This document shows positions 1 to 5,552 of a DNA stretch of 5,552 nt, piece by piece (the stretch's first letter is position 1; the number at the start of each line of letters is the position of its first letter). The stretch spans positions 1-5,552 of the forward strand of contig DMUR01000044.1 of the NCBI GenBank assembly GCA_003476885.1, read 5' to 3'. Both the position numbers and the translations under genes were made by a program. Under the pieces are notes generated by a model. It did not search any database. It was not told the DNA's origin and saw only the letters and a list, made by a program, of their open reading frames with translations. This DNA is from Chloroflexota bacterium. GTDB taxonomy: Bacteria > Chloroflexota > Limnocylindria > Limnocylindrales > Limnocylindraceae.

Positions 1-21
1 ACTCCTCCTACGCTCTCAGCT
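1..21 (-). promoter_or_regulatory. Ribosome binding site, probably for atpD just outside the window
   Basis: Right after the atpG stop codon the minus strand reads AGCTGAGAGCG and then TAGGAGGAGT up to the window edge. It contains AGGAGG (positions 9 to 4), a full match to the anti-Shine-Dalgarno sequence. A start codon is therefore expected within a few bases beyond the edge. In the standard atp order the next gene is atpD (beta subunit), so this is inferred to be its ribosome binding site. The atpD start itself cannot be seen. Confidence 0.75.
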
Positions 22-876
22 TCAGTGCGCGCTTGCGCCCGAAGCAATTTCGATCATCTCTCGGGTGATGTTCGCTTGTCGCACCTTGTTATAGGTAAGC
101 GTGAGATCACTGATGAGATCTCCCGCGCTCTCTGTTGCGTTCTTCATTGCCACCATGCGGCTCGACTGCTCGCACGCCGTGGTCTCCAGCACCGCCTGGA
201 AGATGCGCGTGGCAACGTAGCGAGGGAGGAGCGCCTCCAGCACGGTGGCGGGATCTGGCTCGAAGAGGAACTGATTCCCAGGGATCCCCGCCGTATCCAC
301 CGTTGGCTGAATTGGGAGGAGCTGCACCCCTTCTGGGCGCTGCACCAGCGTGGAGACGAAGGTTGGGTGGATGAGCGTGACGTTCACGGCGCGACCGCCA
401 AGGAAGTCATCCGTGAGGAGGCGTACGAGTGGGGTGACATCGGCGAAGGAGGGCTTGTCTCCGTATCCAGGGAAGGCGGCCGCAATCTCATACCCACCCC
501 GGGCCAGGGCATCACGACCCTTCTTCCCGATCGTGACGATGCGGGTGCCGGGCCCTGCGCTCTCCAACTCCTTCATGGCGAAGCGGATTAGGTTGGAGTT
601 CAACGCGCCAGCAAGGCCACGGTCGGTGGTAAAGAGAACGATCAGCTTCGCTCCATCGTCGGCGGGCTTGCGGAGCAGGGCATGCCCCTCCTCACCAAGC
701 ACCGAAGCGAGGTCCGCGATCACTTCATCAATGGAGTGACCGTACGGTCGTGCTGCGAGCGTGGACTCCTGTGCACGCTTCAACTTGGAGGCGGCAACGA
801 ACTGCATGGCGCGCGTGATCTGGCGAATATTCTTCACCGCGCCGATGCGTCGTCGGATCTCGCGCTGGCTTGCCAT
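22..876 (-). CDS. atpG: F1Fo ATP synthase gamma subunit
   Basis: This is the central rotor shaft of F1. It turns inside the alpha3beta3 head and transmits c-ring rotation to the catalytic sites on the cytoplasmic face of the membrane. The 284-residue length is normal for the family. The N-terminal helix carries the basic family pattern (residues 1-36, with EIRRRI, ITRAM and ASKLKRAQ). The Rossmann-like middle starts near residue 77 and includes TDRGLAGALNSN (84-95). The C-terminal helix ends in ITREMIEIASGASA (270-283), which fits the gamma signature IT-x-E-x2-E-x3-GA. The ATG overlaps the atpA stop by one base (TAATG). No good Shine-Dalgarno lies at the right distance, so translation probably depends on ribosomes finishing atpA. 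The stop is TGA at 24-22. The N-terminal wording resembles Chloroflexota gamma subunits more than actinobacterial ones, judged from memory. Confidence 0.98.
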   Translation of the reverse strand: MASQREIRRRIGAVKNIRQITRAMQFVAASKLKRAQESTLAARPYGHSIDEVIADLASVLGEEGHALLRKPADDGAKLIVLFTTDRGLAGALNSNLIRFAMKELESAGPGTRIVTIGKKGRDALARGGYEIAAAFPGYGDKPSFADVTPLVRLLTDDFLGGRAVNVTLIHPTFVSTLVQRPEGVQLLPIQPTVDTAGIPGNQFLFEPDPATVLEALLPRYVATRIFQAVLETTACEQSSRMVAMKNATESAGDLISDLTLTYNKVRQANITREMIEIASGASAH

Positions 877-2408
877 TAGGCGAGGAAGCTCTTTCGGAAG
901 ACGTCAACGGCCTCGTCGAGGCCCTTCGCGGCGTTGTCCGTCAACGCCTGCTCCTTAGCGAGTTCGGCGAGCACCTGTGGGCGCTCGCGATCAAGGAACG
1001 TGTAGAAGCCGCTCTCGAATTCACTCACGCGCGGTGTAGGGACGTCATCCAGCTTCCCCTTTGACGCAACGTAGAGGATGGCGACCTGCTTCTCCACCGC
1101 CACTGGTGCGTACTGTGGCTGGCGTGTGATGGCGGAGAGCTTCTCACCGCGCGTCAGCTGATCGCGCGTTGACTTGTCAAGGTCGCCAGAGAACTGCGCG
1201 AACGCCGCGAGCTCTCGGTACTGCGCAAGGTCGAGCTTCAACGGTCCGGCAACCTTCTTCATTGCCTTCGTCTGCGCGGCGGAACCCACACGCGAGACGG
1301 AGATACCAACGTTCACCGCCGGTCGCTGACCCGCGTTGAAGAGGTCGGTCTCAAGGAAGATCTGTCCGTCTGTAATAGAGATGACGTTTGTTGGGATGTA
1401 CGCCGAAACGTCGCCCGCCTGCGTCTCAATGATTGGAAGCGCCGTAATTGAACCGCCGCCCAGATCGTCCGAGAGTCGCGCGGCGCGCTCAAGGAGTCGG
1501 CTGTGCAGATAGAAGACGTCGCCTGGATACGCTTCGCGTCCTGGCGGTCGGCGCAAGAGGAGCGCCATCTCGCGATACGCAACCGCGTGCTTGGAGAGAT
1601 CGTCGTAGACGCAGAGTGCGTCGCGCACTTCCTTCCCGTCAACGGTGACGCCCTCTTCCATGATCTCTTCTGCAATCGCGCAACCGGCGAACGGCGCAAG
1701 GTACTGCAGTGGTGCTGGATCTTCGGCGCCTGCGACCACAACGACGGTGTGCCCCATGGCGCCCTGCTTCTCCAACATGGCAACAACGGTGCGCACCGTG
1801 GAGAGCTTCTGGCCGATTGCAACGTAGATGCAGATGAGGCCCTTCCCCTTCTGATTGATGATCGTGTCGATCGCCACGGCGGTCTTGCCGGTCTGGCGGT
1901 CACCGATGATCAACTCGCGCTGGCCGCGACCGATTGGGATGAGTGCGTCAACCGCCTTGATACCAGTCTGCACTGGTGTGGTGACTGATTTGCGGCTGAT
2001 CACGCCCGGCGCAATTCGCTCAACGGGGCGGCTCTTCTTTGCGTTGATTGGACCCTTGCCGTCCAGTGGACGACCGAGCGGATCAACCACGCGACCAATG
2101 AGTTCTGGTCCAACTGGAACCTCAACAACGCGACCGGTGGTCTTAACGGTGTCGCCCTCTTTAATGCTCTTCGCATCACCAAGGAGCACGGCGCCGACCG
2201 TCTCTTCGCCAAGGTTGAGTGCCATGCCGGCCACGCCGCCAGGGAACTCCAGAAGTTCAGACGAGAGAGCGCCAGAGAGTCCATAGACCTGCGCAATACC
2301 GTCGCCCACTTCGACCACCGTGCCAACGGTGCGCGACTCGGCGCCGCCGTCAAAGCCCGCGATCTGCGACTTCAAGATGCTGATGATCTCGTCTGACTTG
2401 ATTGCCAT
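876..2408 (-). CDS. atpA: F1Fo ATP synthase alpha subunit
   Basis: The alpha subunit is the non-catalytic nucleotide-binding partner that alternates with beta in the F1 head. It supplies an arginine to each catalytic site. The protein has 510 residues, a typical length. Visible parts are the N-terminal beta-barrel domain (about 25-95), the P-loop GDRQTGKT (169-176, with Lys175 and Thr176), the Walker B strand LCVYDD (265-270), the alpha/beta signature [10 protein letters not shown] (363-372) followed directly by the arginine finger Arg373, and the C-terminal helical domain. The Gln in RQTGKT is typical of alpha and separates it from catalytic beta, which has GGAGVGKT. The ATG start has GAGGAG 9 bases upstream (2423-2418). 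The gap to atpH is 38 bases, and the TAA stop shares a base with the atpG start. I see nothing broken or missing. Confidence 0.99.
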   Translation of the reverse strand: MAIKSDEIISILKSQIAGFDGGAESRTVGTVVEVGDGIAQVYGLSGALSSELLEFPGGVAGMALNLGEETVGAVLLGDAKSIKEGDTVKTTGRVVEVPVGPELIGRVVDPLGRPLDGKGPINAKKSRPVERIAPGVISRKSVTTPVQTGIKAVDALIPIGRGQRELIIGDRQTGKTAVAIDTIINQKGKGLICIYVAIGQKLSTVRTVVAMLEKQGAMGHTVVVVAGAEDPAPLQYLAPFAGCAIAEEIMEEGVTVDGKEVRDALCVYDDLSKHAVAYREMALLLRRPPGREAYPGDVFYLHSRLLERAARLSDDLGGGSITALPIIETQAGDVSAYIPTNVISITDGQIFLETDLFNAGQRPAVNVGISVSRVGSAAQTKAMKKVAGPLKLDLAQYRELAAFAQFSGDLDKSTRDQLTRGEKLSAITRQPQYAPVAVEKQVAILYVASKGKLDDVPTPRVSEFESGFYTFLDRERPQVLAELAKEQALTDNAAKGLDEAVDVFRKSFLA

Positions 2409-2417
2409 GGTTCTCTG

Positions 2418-2423
2418 CTCCTC
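2418..2423 (-). promoter_or_regulatory. Ribosome binding site of atpA
   Basis: GAGGAG lies 9 bases before the atpA ATG in the 38-base atpH-atpA gap. It supports independent initiation at atpA, unlike atpG downstream, which has no comparable site. Confidence 0.75.
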
Positions 2424-2440
2424 GCTGCTCTACGCGCTGC

Positions 2441-2455
2441 GCCGGTTCAGCCGGC
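2441..2455 (-). other. Small hairpin around the atpH stop codon
   Basis: In the mRNA, GCCGG and CCGGC form a perfect 5-base-pair GC stem around a 5-base loop, CTGAA, which contains the TGA stop of atpH. No T-tract follows, so it is not an intrinsic terminator. Such a short stem can arise by chance in GC-rich sequence, and any role in RNA processing or in separating atpH from atpA translation is speculative. Confidence 0.35.
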
Positions 2456-2992
2456 TGCCGAAAGGATGCGCTCACGCATGCGCGCGAGTTTTCCTTTGAC
2501 GCTTCCATCAATGAGGAGGTCGCCCACGCGAAGCGTGACGCCTCCAACAAGGCTTGGGTCAATGTCATAGCTGACGCGCACGCTGCCACCAGCGATCTCT
2601 TTCGCCTGCGCCTCAATCTTGCTGCGCTCGTCTGCGCCAATCTCTGAAGGTGTGCTCACGCGCGCAGTCGCGATCCCGTTGCGAGCGTCCAGCGCCTCGT
2701 GCGTTGCTTCTGCGATCGCGGGAAGTCGTCCCAACGTTCGACGCGAAGCGAGCGCTCCCATGAGCGTGTGCACGGCTGGGCTCACCGTTGCTCCGGTTGC
2801 CGCCTCAAGCGCGCCGACGCGTGCCGCCGGTGGGGTGCGCGGATCATCCAGAATTGTGCGGGCCCCTGGGGTGTTCACTACCTCCGCCACTCGATCAAGC
2901 TCAGCCACGAGGGCCTCTGCCGCCCCACCCTCACCCGCAAGGGAGAGGAGTGCCGCTGCGTATCGTCGTGCAGAGCCGAGGGGTCGATCCAC
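2447..2992 (-). CDS. atpH: F1Fo ATP synthase delta subunit (OSCP homologue)
   Basis: The delta subunit caps the F1 head and ties it to the b-subunit peripheral stalk, resisting torque during rotation. The 181-residue length is typical. The N-terminal helical domain begins with the family pattern ARRYAAALLSLA (8-19). The C-terminal region has the OSCP/delta signature in IDPSLVGGVTLRVGD (144-158), followed by LLIDGSVKGKLARMRERI. The middle is rich in Ala and fits the usual weak conservation. The start is GTG, only 2 bases after the atpF stop. AAGGGG (3006-3001), 8 bases upstream inside the end of atpF, is a fair Shine-Dalgarno. The protein is separate from b, unlike the b-delta fusion of mycobacteria. 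Confidence 0.97.
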   Translation of the reverse strand: MDRPLGSARRYAAALLSLAGEGGAAEALVAELDRVAEVVNTPGARTILDDPRTPPAARVGALEAATGATVSPAVHTLMGALASRRTLGRLPAIAEATHEALDARNGIATARVSTPSEIGADERSKIEAQAKEIAGGSVRVSYDIDPSLVGGVTLRVGDLLIDGSVKGKLARMRERILSAAG

Positions 2993-2994
2993 GA

Positions 2995-3561
2995 TCAGTT
3001 CCCCTTCCCGCGCTGCTCGTCCAGGAATTCGCCAACGAGTGCACGCTGACGATCACCGTCCATTGATGCGCCGACCACCTTGGTCGCCGCGCTGATTGCA
3101 AGGTCAGCAACCTCACTTCGAATAGACGCGAGTGCGCTGACGCGCGCCGCCTCAATCTCTGCGGTTGCGTCGGCTCGCATCTTCTCAAGTTCGACCTTGA
3201 GTGACGCCGCCTGCTGTTCGCGAATCTGCGCCGCCGCCTTCTCCGCGTTGGCGCGAATCTCGTTTGACTCACGTCGTGCTTCTGCCAAGGAGGCGTCAGC
3301 CGCTTCAATTGCGCGCCCCTTTGCGAGTGCGGCGTCTGCCGCGTCGCGAAGGCCGCGCTCAATGCGTTCGCGTCGCTCATCCAACATCTTTGTGATGGGA
3401 CCGAGCGCTGCTGCACGCAAGACAATAATGAAGAAGCCGAAGTTCGCCGCAGAGATCAAGATCCAGAAGAGATTGAAGCTCAAGCCCGCACCTTCGGCTT
3501 CGCCAGCGGCGGCCTCAGCGTACGGGAAGGCTCCGAGCACTCCCTGAATCAACTCAATCAT
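2995..3561 (-). CDS. atpF: F1Fo ATP synthase b subunit
   Basis: The b subunit forms the peripheral stalk, anchored in the membrane by one helix and reaching up as a long coiled coil to delta and alpha. With the start chosen here it has 188 residues. A 28-residue N-terminal segment precedes one membrane helix (about 30-50, FNLFWILISAANFGFFIIVL). A long charged, Ala-rich coiled-coil stretch follows (about 58-160), including DERRERIERGL (61-71), which is typical just after the membrane. I chose the ATG at 3561 because GAGG sits 5 bases before it (3570-3567). An in-frame GTG at 3582 would add seven residues and lies 9 bases after the atpE stop, but it has no Shine-Dalgarno. There is one b gene here and no b' copy. 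The stop is TGA at 2997-2995. Confidence 0.97.
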   Translation of the reverse strand: MIELIQGVLGAFPYAEAAAGEAEGAGLSFNLFWILISAANFGFFIIVLRAAALGPITKMLDERRERIERGLRDAADAALAKGRAIEAADASLAEARRESNEIRANAEKAAAQIREQQAASLKVELEKMRADATAEIEAARVSALASIRSEVADLAISAATKVVGASMDGDRQRALVGEFLDEQRGKGN

Positions 3562-3591
3562 CTGCGCCTCAACGATCTGCACGTTTGCTGA

Positions 3592-3801
3592 TTAAAGAAC
3601 GAGTGAAAGGATGCCGAGCACGATCGCGAGAACGCCGAGGCCTTCTGCGAACGCTGCACCGATGATGAAGACGCCGCGGATTGCGCCGGCCGCCTCTGGA
3701 TTTCGACCGATCGCGCTTGCCGCCGCTGCGGTTGCGATACCGACACCGAGGGCCGGCCCAATGACGCCGAGGGCTGCGATGCCCGCCTGGAGCTGATCCA
3801 T
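3592..3801 (-). CDS. atpE: F1Fo ATP synthase c subunit (proteolipid)
   Basis: The c subunit is the hairpin that oligomerises into the membrane rotor ring and carries protons past subunit a. It has 69 residues, on the short side of normal. Helix 1 runs about 5-30, the polar loop contains RNPE (33-36), and helix 2 runs about 43-68 with the ion-binding carboxylate Glu53 in FAEGLGVL. Aligned by distance to the loop, the helix-packing motif GxGxGxG reads G15-x-A17-x-G19-x-G21. The Gln of Na+-binding c subunits is replaced by Val20 and the Ser/Thr after the Glu by Gly54, so H+ coupling is predicted. The RNP loop replaces the common RQP but is also known in alphaproteobacterial and mitochondrial c subunits. 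A perfect AGGAGGT precedes the ATG by 6 bases, and a hairpin lies just upstream of that, consistent with high expression. Confidence 0.98.
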   Translation of the reverse strand: MDQLQAGIAALGVIGPALGVGIATAAAASAIGRNPEAAGAIRGVFIIGAAFAEGLGVLAIVLGILSLVL

Positions 3802-3807
3802 CTTCCT

Positions 3808-3814
3808 ACCTCCT
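3808..3814 (-). promoter_or_regulatory. Strong ribosome binding site of atpE
   Basis: AGGAGGT lies 6 bases before the atpE ATG, the best Shine-Dalgarno among the genes that start in this window. Ring subunit c is needed in many copies per complex, so stronger initiation here than at atpB or atpF is expected. Confidence 0.85.
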
Positions 3815-3819
3815 ACTGT

Positions 3820-3852
3820 GACCGCCGTCCGGACGCTTCCGCTCGGTCGGTC
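3820..3852 (-). other. Hairpin between atpB and atpE
   Basis: In the mRNA this 33-base element folds as GACCG pairing with CGGTC, a bulged A, CCG pairing with CGG, a 2x2 internal loop (AG/GA), then CGGA pairing with TCCG around the loop AGCG. That makes 12 base pairs, mostly GC. It starts 20 bases after the atpB stop and ends 5 bases before the atpE Shine-Dalgarno. No T-tract follows, so termination is unlikely. A role in shielding the atpE message from decay or keeping its start site open is inference. The pairing itself is read directly from the sequence. Confidence 0.5.
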
Positions 3853-3872
3853 TTGCTGTCTCTCAGCTACGG

Positions 3873-4832
3873 CTAGTGTGCCGCAACTTGTGATTCTGCT
3901 CCTGCTACGGAGCCTTCACCTGCCCCAGCAGGTTCGTGATGCTCATCGTGCCCCTCTTCGTGGTGCCCCTCCATGGCAAGCATGGTGAAGACCAGGACGA
4001 GCACGCTGAAGATGATCCCCTGCATCAGGCCGACGAAGAGCTCGAGGCCATACAGGGCGAGGGGAATGAACGCGAGCGTGATTGTAGTCATCACAGTGAG
4101 CGCGAGCTCTCCGCCGTAGATGTTGCCGAAGAGTCGCATCGCAAGCGTCACTGGTTTGACGAGCTCCAAGAAGAACTCGAGAACGCCGACGAAGAGGCCG
4201 ACCGGACCCCCTTTCAGCGTGAAGAACTTGCCCAGGTAGCCGCCGATGCCGAGCGCACGGAACCCTTGGTAGTGGAAGTAGACGAAGGCGACGAGGGCAA
4301 GGCCGACGGTCACATTGACGTCGCTTGTTGGTGCACGGAACTCATGCACGCGTCCAACGCCAGGGATCAGCCCCGACCAGTTTGAAATCGAGATGAAGAG
4401 GAAGCAGGCGAGGAAGAAGGTGATGAAGCGCTTTGCACCCGGACCACCAATGCCCATCGCAAAGTTCGTTAGACCCTCGATCGCAAACTCAACCGCGTTC
4501 TGCACGCCACTCGGGATCTCTTTGAGACGTCGCGCAAGAAGTGAGAATGAAACGATGATCACCGCCATCACAATCCAACTCATGATGATCGAGCCCGTGA
4601 TACTCGGATAGAAGTCAAAGAGCGACGCAACATGCGTTGGGTCGCCACCAAGATCAATCACCGTGTAAGGAACAATTGGTTCGAGCGCGCGCTTGATCAC
4701 GTCGCCCGGGAAACCGTTGAGTCCAACGCCGCCAAACATCACGATGGCGAAGGCATCGAGCAGGAGGACGCCGAGCGCTGCAATCAAGAGGGTGCGTCGT
4801 GTCGCGGACGTGCGGGGAGCCGCGATGCTCAC
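3873..4832 (-). CDS. atpB: F1Fo ATP synthase a subunit
   Basis: The a subunit is the membrane stator that forms the two proton half-channels against the c ring. The protein has 319 residues and several hydrophobic helices: about 13-34, 79-100, 135-156, 173-188, 209-227 and a long C-terminal pair (about 243-287). The essential Arg is Arg233 in the family motif LAMRLFGNIYGGEL (230-243), with Asn237 and Glu242 also conserved. Gln271 matches the conserved Gln of the last helix. After that helix an extra tail of about 30 residues begins with a His/Glu-rich patch (289-300) and ends in a Gly/Ala-rich stretch. The start is GTG, sharing one base with the atpZ stop (TAGTG), with GAAGGAG 6 bases upstream (4845-4839). 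Start choice and length are therefore well supported. Confidence 0.98.
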   Translation of the reverse strand: MSIAAPRTSATRRTLLIAALGVLLLDAFAIVMFGGVGLNGFPGDVIKRALEPIVPYTVIDLGGDPTHVASLFDFYPSITGSIIMSWIVMAVIIVSFSLLARRLKEIPSGVQNAVEFAIEGLTNFAMGIGGPGAKRFITFFLACFLFISISNWSGLIPGVGRVHEFRAPTSDVNVTVGLALVAFVYFHYQGFRALGIGGYLGKFFTLKGGPVGLFVGVLEFFLELVKPVTLAMRLFGNIYGGELALTVMTTITLAFIPLALYGLELFVGLMQGIIFSVLVLVFTMLAMEGHHEEGHDEHHEPAGAGEGSVAGAESQVAAH

Positions 4833-5212
4833 TACTCGCTCCTTCCAGACTTCTCGTTGACTCGCGCCTCTAGTTTCTTCTCTCGTCGCCGGCGATCCTC
4901 TTCGTCAATCATGTTCAGCGCCCGGCGGACGGTGCGTGCCGCTCCGATCGAGCCGACCGCGAAGCCCCCGAGGAATCCAACCACCAAGAAGAGTGGTCCA
5001 CTCCCAAGAAGCCCGTCCAGCCAGTTCCCGAGGAGTGCCCCACCAAGGTTCGCCACGAGGAGCATTGCGCCGATCTGCGAGAAGAGCACGAGGTAGGCGC
5101 TCTTCCCTTCGAAGGCAGCCTCCGCAGGCGGCTCGTTGGGGTTCCGCGGCGATTCTAGCCGAGGGGTCTGACTCTCGCGCTGCTCTCCAGGGGCACGCTC
5201 AGGGAGGCTCAC
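4832..5212 (-). CDS. atpZ: AtpZ/AtpI-family membrane protein of the atp operon
   Basis: This is a small membrane protein of the family often encoded first in atp operons (ATPase gene 1 type). Family members have been linked to c-ring assembly and to Mg2+ uptake, and the exact role here is unknown. It has 126 residues. A hydrophilic Pro/Glu-rich N-terminus (1-37) is followed by two membrane helices (about 39-62 and 72-92), with the family-like pattern GNWLDGLLGSGPLF (62-75) between them. A very charged C-terminus follows (103-126). The GTG start overlaps the upstream TGA by 4 bases (GTGA) and has no visible Shine-Dalgarno, which suggests coupling to the transferase gene. No other in-frame start codon exists before the first membrane helix. 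Naming it atpZ rather than atpI is a choice, because the two small families are easily confused. Confidence 0.88.
   Translation of the reverse strand: MSLPERAPGEQRESQTPRLESPRNPNEPPAEAAFEGKSAYLVLFSQIGAMLLVANLGGALLGNWLDGLLGSGPLFLVVGFLGGFAVGSIGAARTVRRALNMIDEEDRRRREKKLEARVNEKSGRSE
4839..4845 (-). promoter_or_regulatory. Ribosome binding site of atpB
   Basis: GAAGGAG lies 6 bases before the atpB GTG, inside the last codons of atpZ. It decides the atpB start and allows initiation in addition to any coupling through the TAGTG overlap. Confidence 0.8.
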
Positions 5213-5552
5213 TTGGAGGTCCGCTCGGTTGCACGAGAGAGGTAAGCGACCACGCCGCCAAGTACCACCAAGAGGCCCATGAAGGCGTAGAGCGTGGCGC
5301 TTCCAGTCAGGAGGAGCGCAAGGATGGAGAGTGCTGCGGTAAGGGCATAGAGGACGAGGACGGAGCCGCGGTGCGAGAAGCCGTAGCTGAGGAGGCGGCG
5401 ATGGATGTGGCTCTCGTCCGGCGTATATGGAGATCGTCCGGCGACGATTCGCCCAACGATGACAAAGAGTGCATCAATAATGGGCACGCCAAGGATGAGA
5501 AGCGCCGCGGCCACCTTCGCCGTACCGAGAAGTGCAAGGACGGCCAGCGCGT
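5209..5552 (-). CDS. WecA/TagO/MraY-type glycosyl-1-phosphate transferase, C-terminal part
   Basis: Only the last 114 or so codons are present, because the 5' part runs off the high-coordinate edge. The family transfers a sugar-1-phosphate (GlcNAc-1-P for WecA/TagO) from a UDP-sugar to undecaprenyl or decaprenyl phosphate at the inner membrane face, starting cell-wall or surface-polymer synthesis. Visible family marks are the helix ending in LGVPIIDALFVIVGR and the cytoplasmic loop GRSPYTPDESHIHRRLL (HIHRRL at 5409-5392), followed by GFSHR and two final membrane helices. The loop resembles WecA/TagO more than MraY, but substrate and exact name cannot be fixed from this fragment. The usual HxHH reads His-Ile-His-Arg here. 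A transferase of this type also sits just upstream of the atp genes in Mycobacterium. Its TGA overlaps the atpZ GTG. Confidence 0.9.
   Translation of the reverse strand, partial: ALAVLALLGTAKVAAALLILGVPIIDALFVIVGRIVAGRSPYTPDESHIHRRLLSYGFSHRGSVLVLYALTAALSILALLLTGSATLYAFMGLLVVLGGVVAYLSRATERTSK

Noticed and set aside
25..591. A 188-codon open frame on the plus strand opposite atpG
   Set aside because: It is antisense to the conserved gamma subunit and has no recognisable domain or ribosome binding site that would favour it.
1503..1988. A 161-codon open frame on the plus strand inside atpA
   Set aside because: It lies wholly antisense to a clearly conserved alpha-subunit region including the P-loop. 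GC-rich codon use leaves long open frames on the opposite strand, and the translation shows no family resemblance.
2992..2995. A possible b-delta fusion like that of mycobacteria
   Set aside because: A clear TGA at 2997-2995 separates atpF from the GTG of atpH at 2992, and each product has the normal length of a separate subunit.
3080..3547. A 155-codon open frame on the plus strand opposite atpF
   Set aside because: Its Ala/Ser/Arg-rich translation is the expected mirror of the Ala/Glu/Arg coiled coil of the b subunit. It is not a gene.
3697..3705. RNP instead of RQP in the c-subunit polar loop
   Set aside because: RNP is a known variant in alphaproteobacterial and mitochondrial c subunits, so it is not unusual enough to report.
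3820..3852. The atpB-atpE hairpin as a transcription terminator
   Set aside because: No T-rich tract follows the stem, and essential atp genes continue directly downstream on the same strand.

Overview
The window is a stretch of an F1Fo ATP synthase operon, all on the minus strand. Reading in the direction of transcription (high to low coordinates): the 3' end of a WecA/TagO/MraY-type polyprenyl-phosphate sugar-1-phosphate transferase, a small AtpZ/AtpI-family membrane protein, then atpB (a), atpE (c), atpF (b), atpH (delta), atpA (alpha) and atpG (gamma). The low-coordinate edge cuts just after a strong ribosome binding site that should belong to atpD (beta). atpD and atpC are expected next but lie outside the window.

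The genes are packed tightly. The transferase and atpZ overlap by 4 bases (GTGA). atpZ/atpB and atpA/atpG each share one base (TAGTG and TAATG). atpF and atpH are 2 bases apart. The only larger gaps are atpB-atpE (71 bases), atpE-atpF (30 bases with the preferred atpF start) and atpH-atpA (38 bases). The atpB-atpE gap holds a GC-rich hairpin followed by a perfect AGGAGGT, which fits the need for many c subunits per complex. I see no promoter and no terminator, as expected for the inside of a longer transcription unit. No stretch over 300 bases lacks a gene, and I found no RNA gene, mobile element, CRISPR array or attachment site.

Together the products make the Fo proton channel and rotor (a, b, c), the peripheral stalk (b, delta), and the catalytic head and central shaft (alpha, gamma, with beta off-window). 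Key residues are intact: the a-subunit Arg233, the c-subunit Glu53, the alpha P-loop and Arg373. The c subunit lacks the usual Na+ ligands, so a proton-driven enzyme is predicted.

The organism is a bacterium with a high-GC genome and many GTG starts. The gene order, the transferase-atpZ-atpB neighbourhood (also seen in Actinobacteria such as Mycobacterium) and the wording of the gamma N-terminus (close, from memory, to Chloroflexota/Thermomicrobia proteins) suggest Chloroflexota or a related Gram-positive-side lineage. The b and delta subunits are separate, which argues against mycobacteria. This placement is tentative. Overall this is an ordinary housekeeping locus, and I do not see an undescribed system in it.
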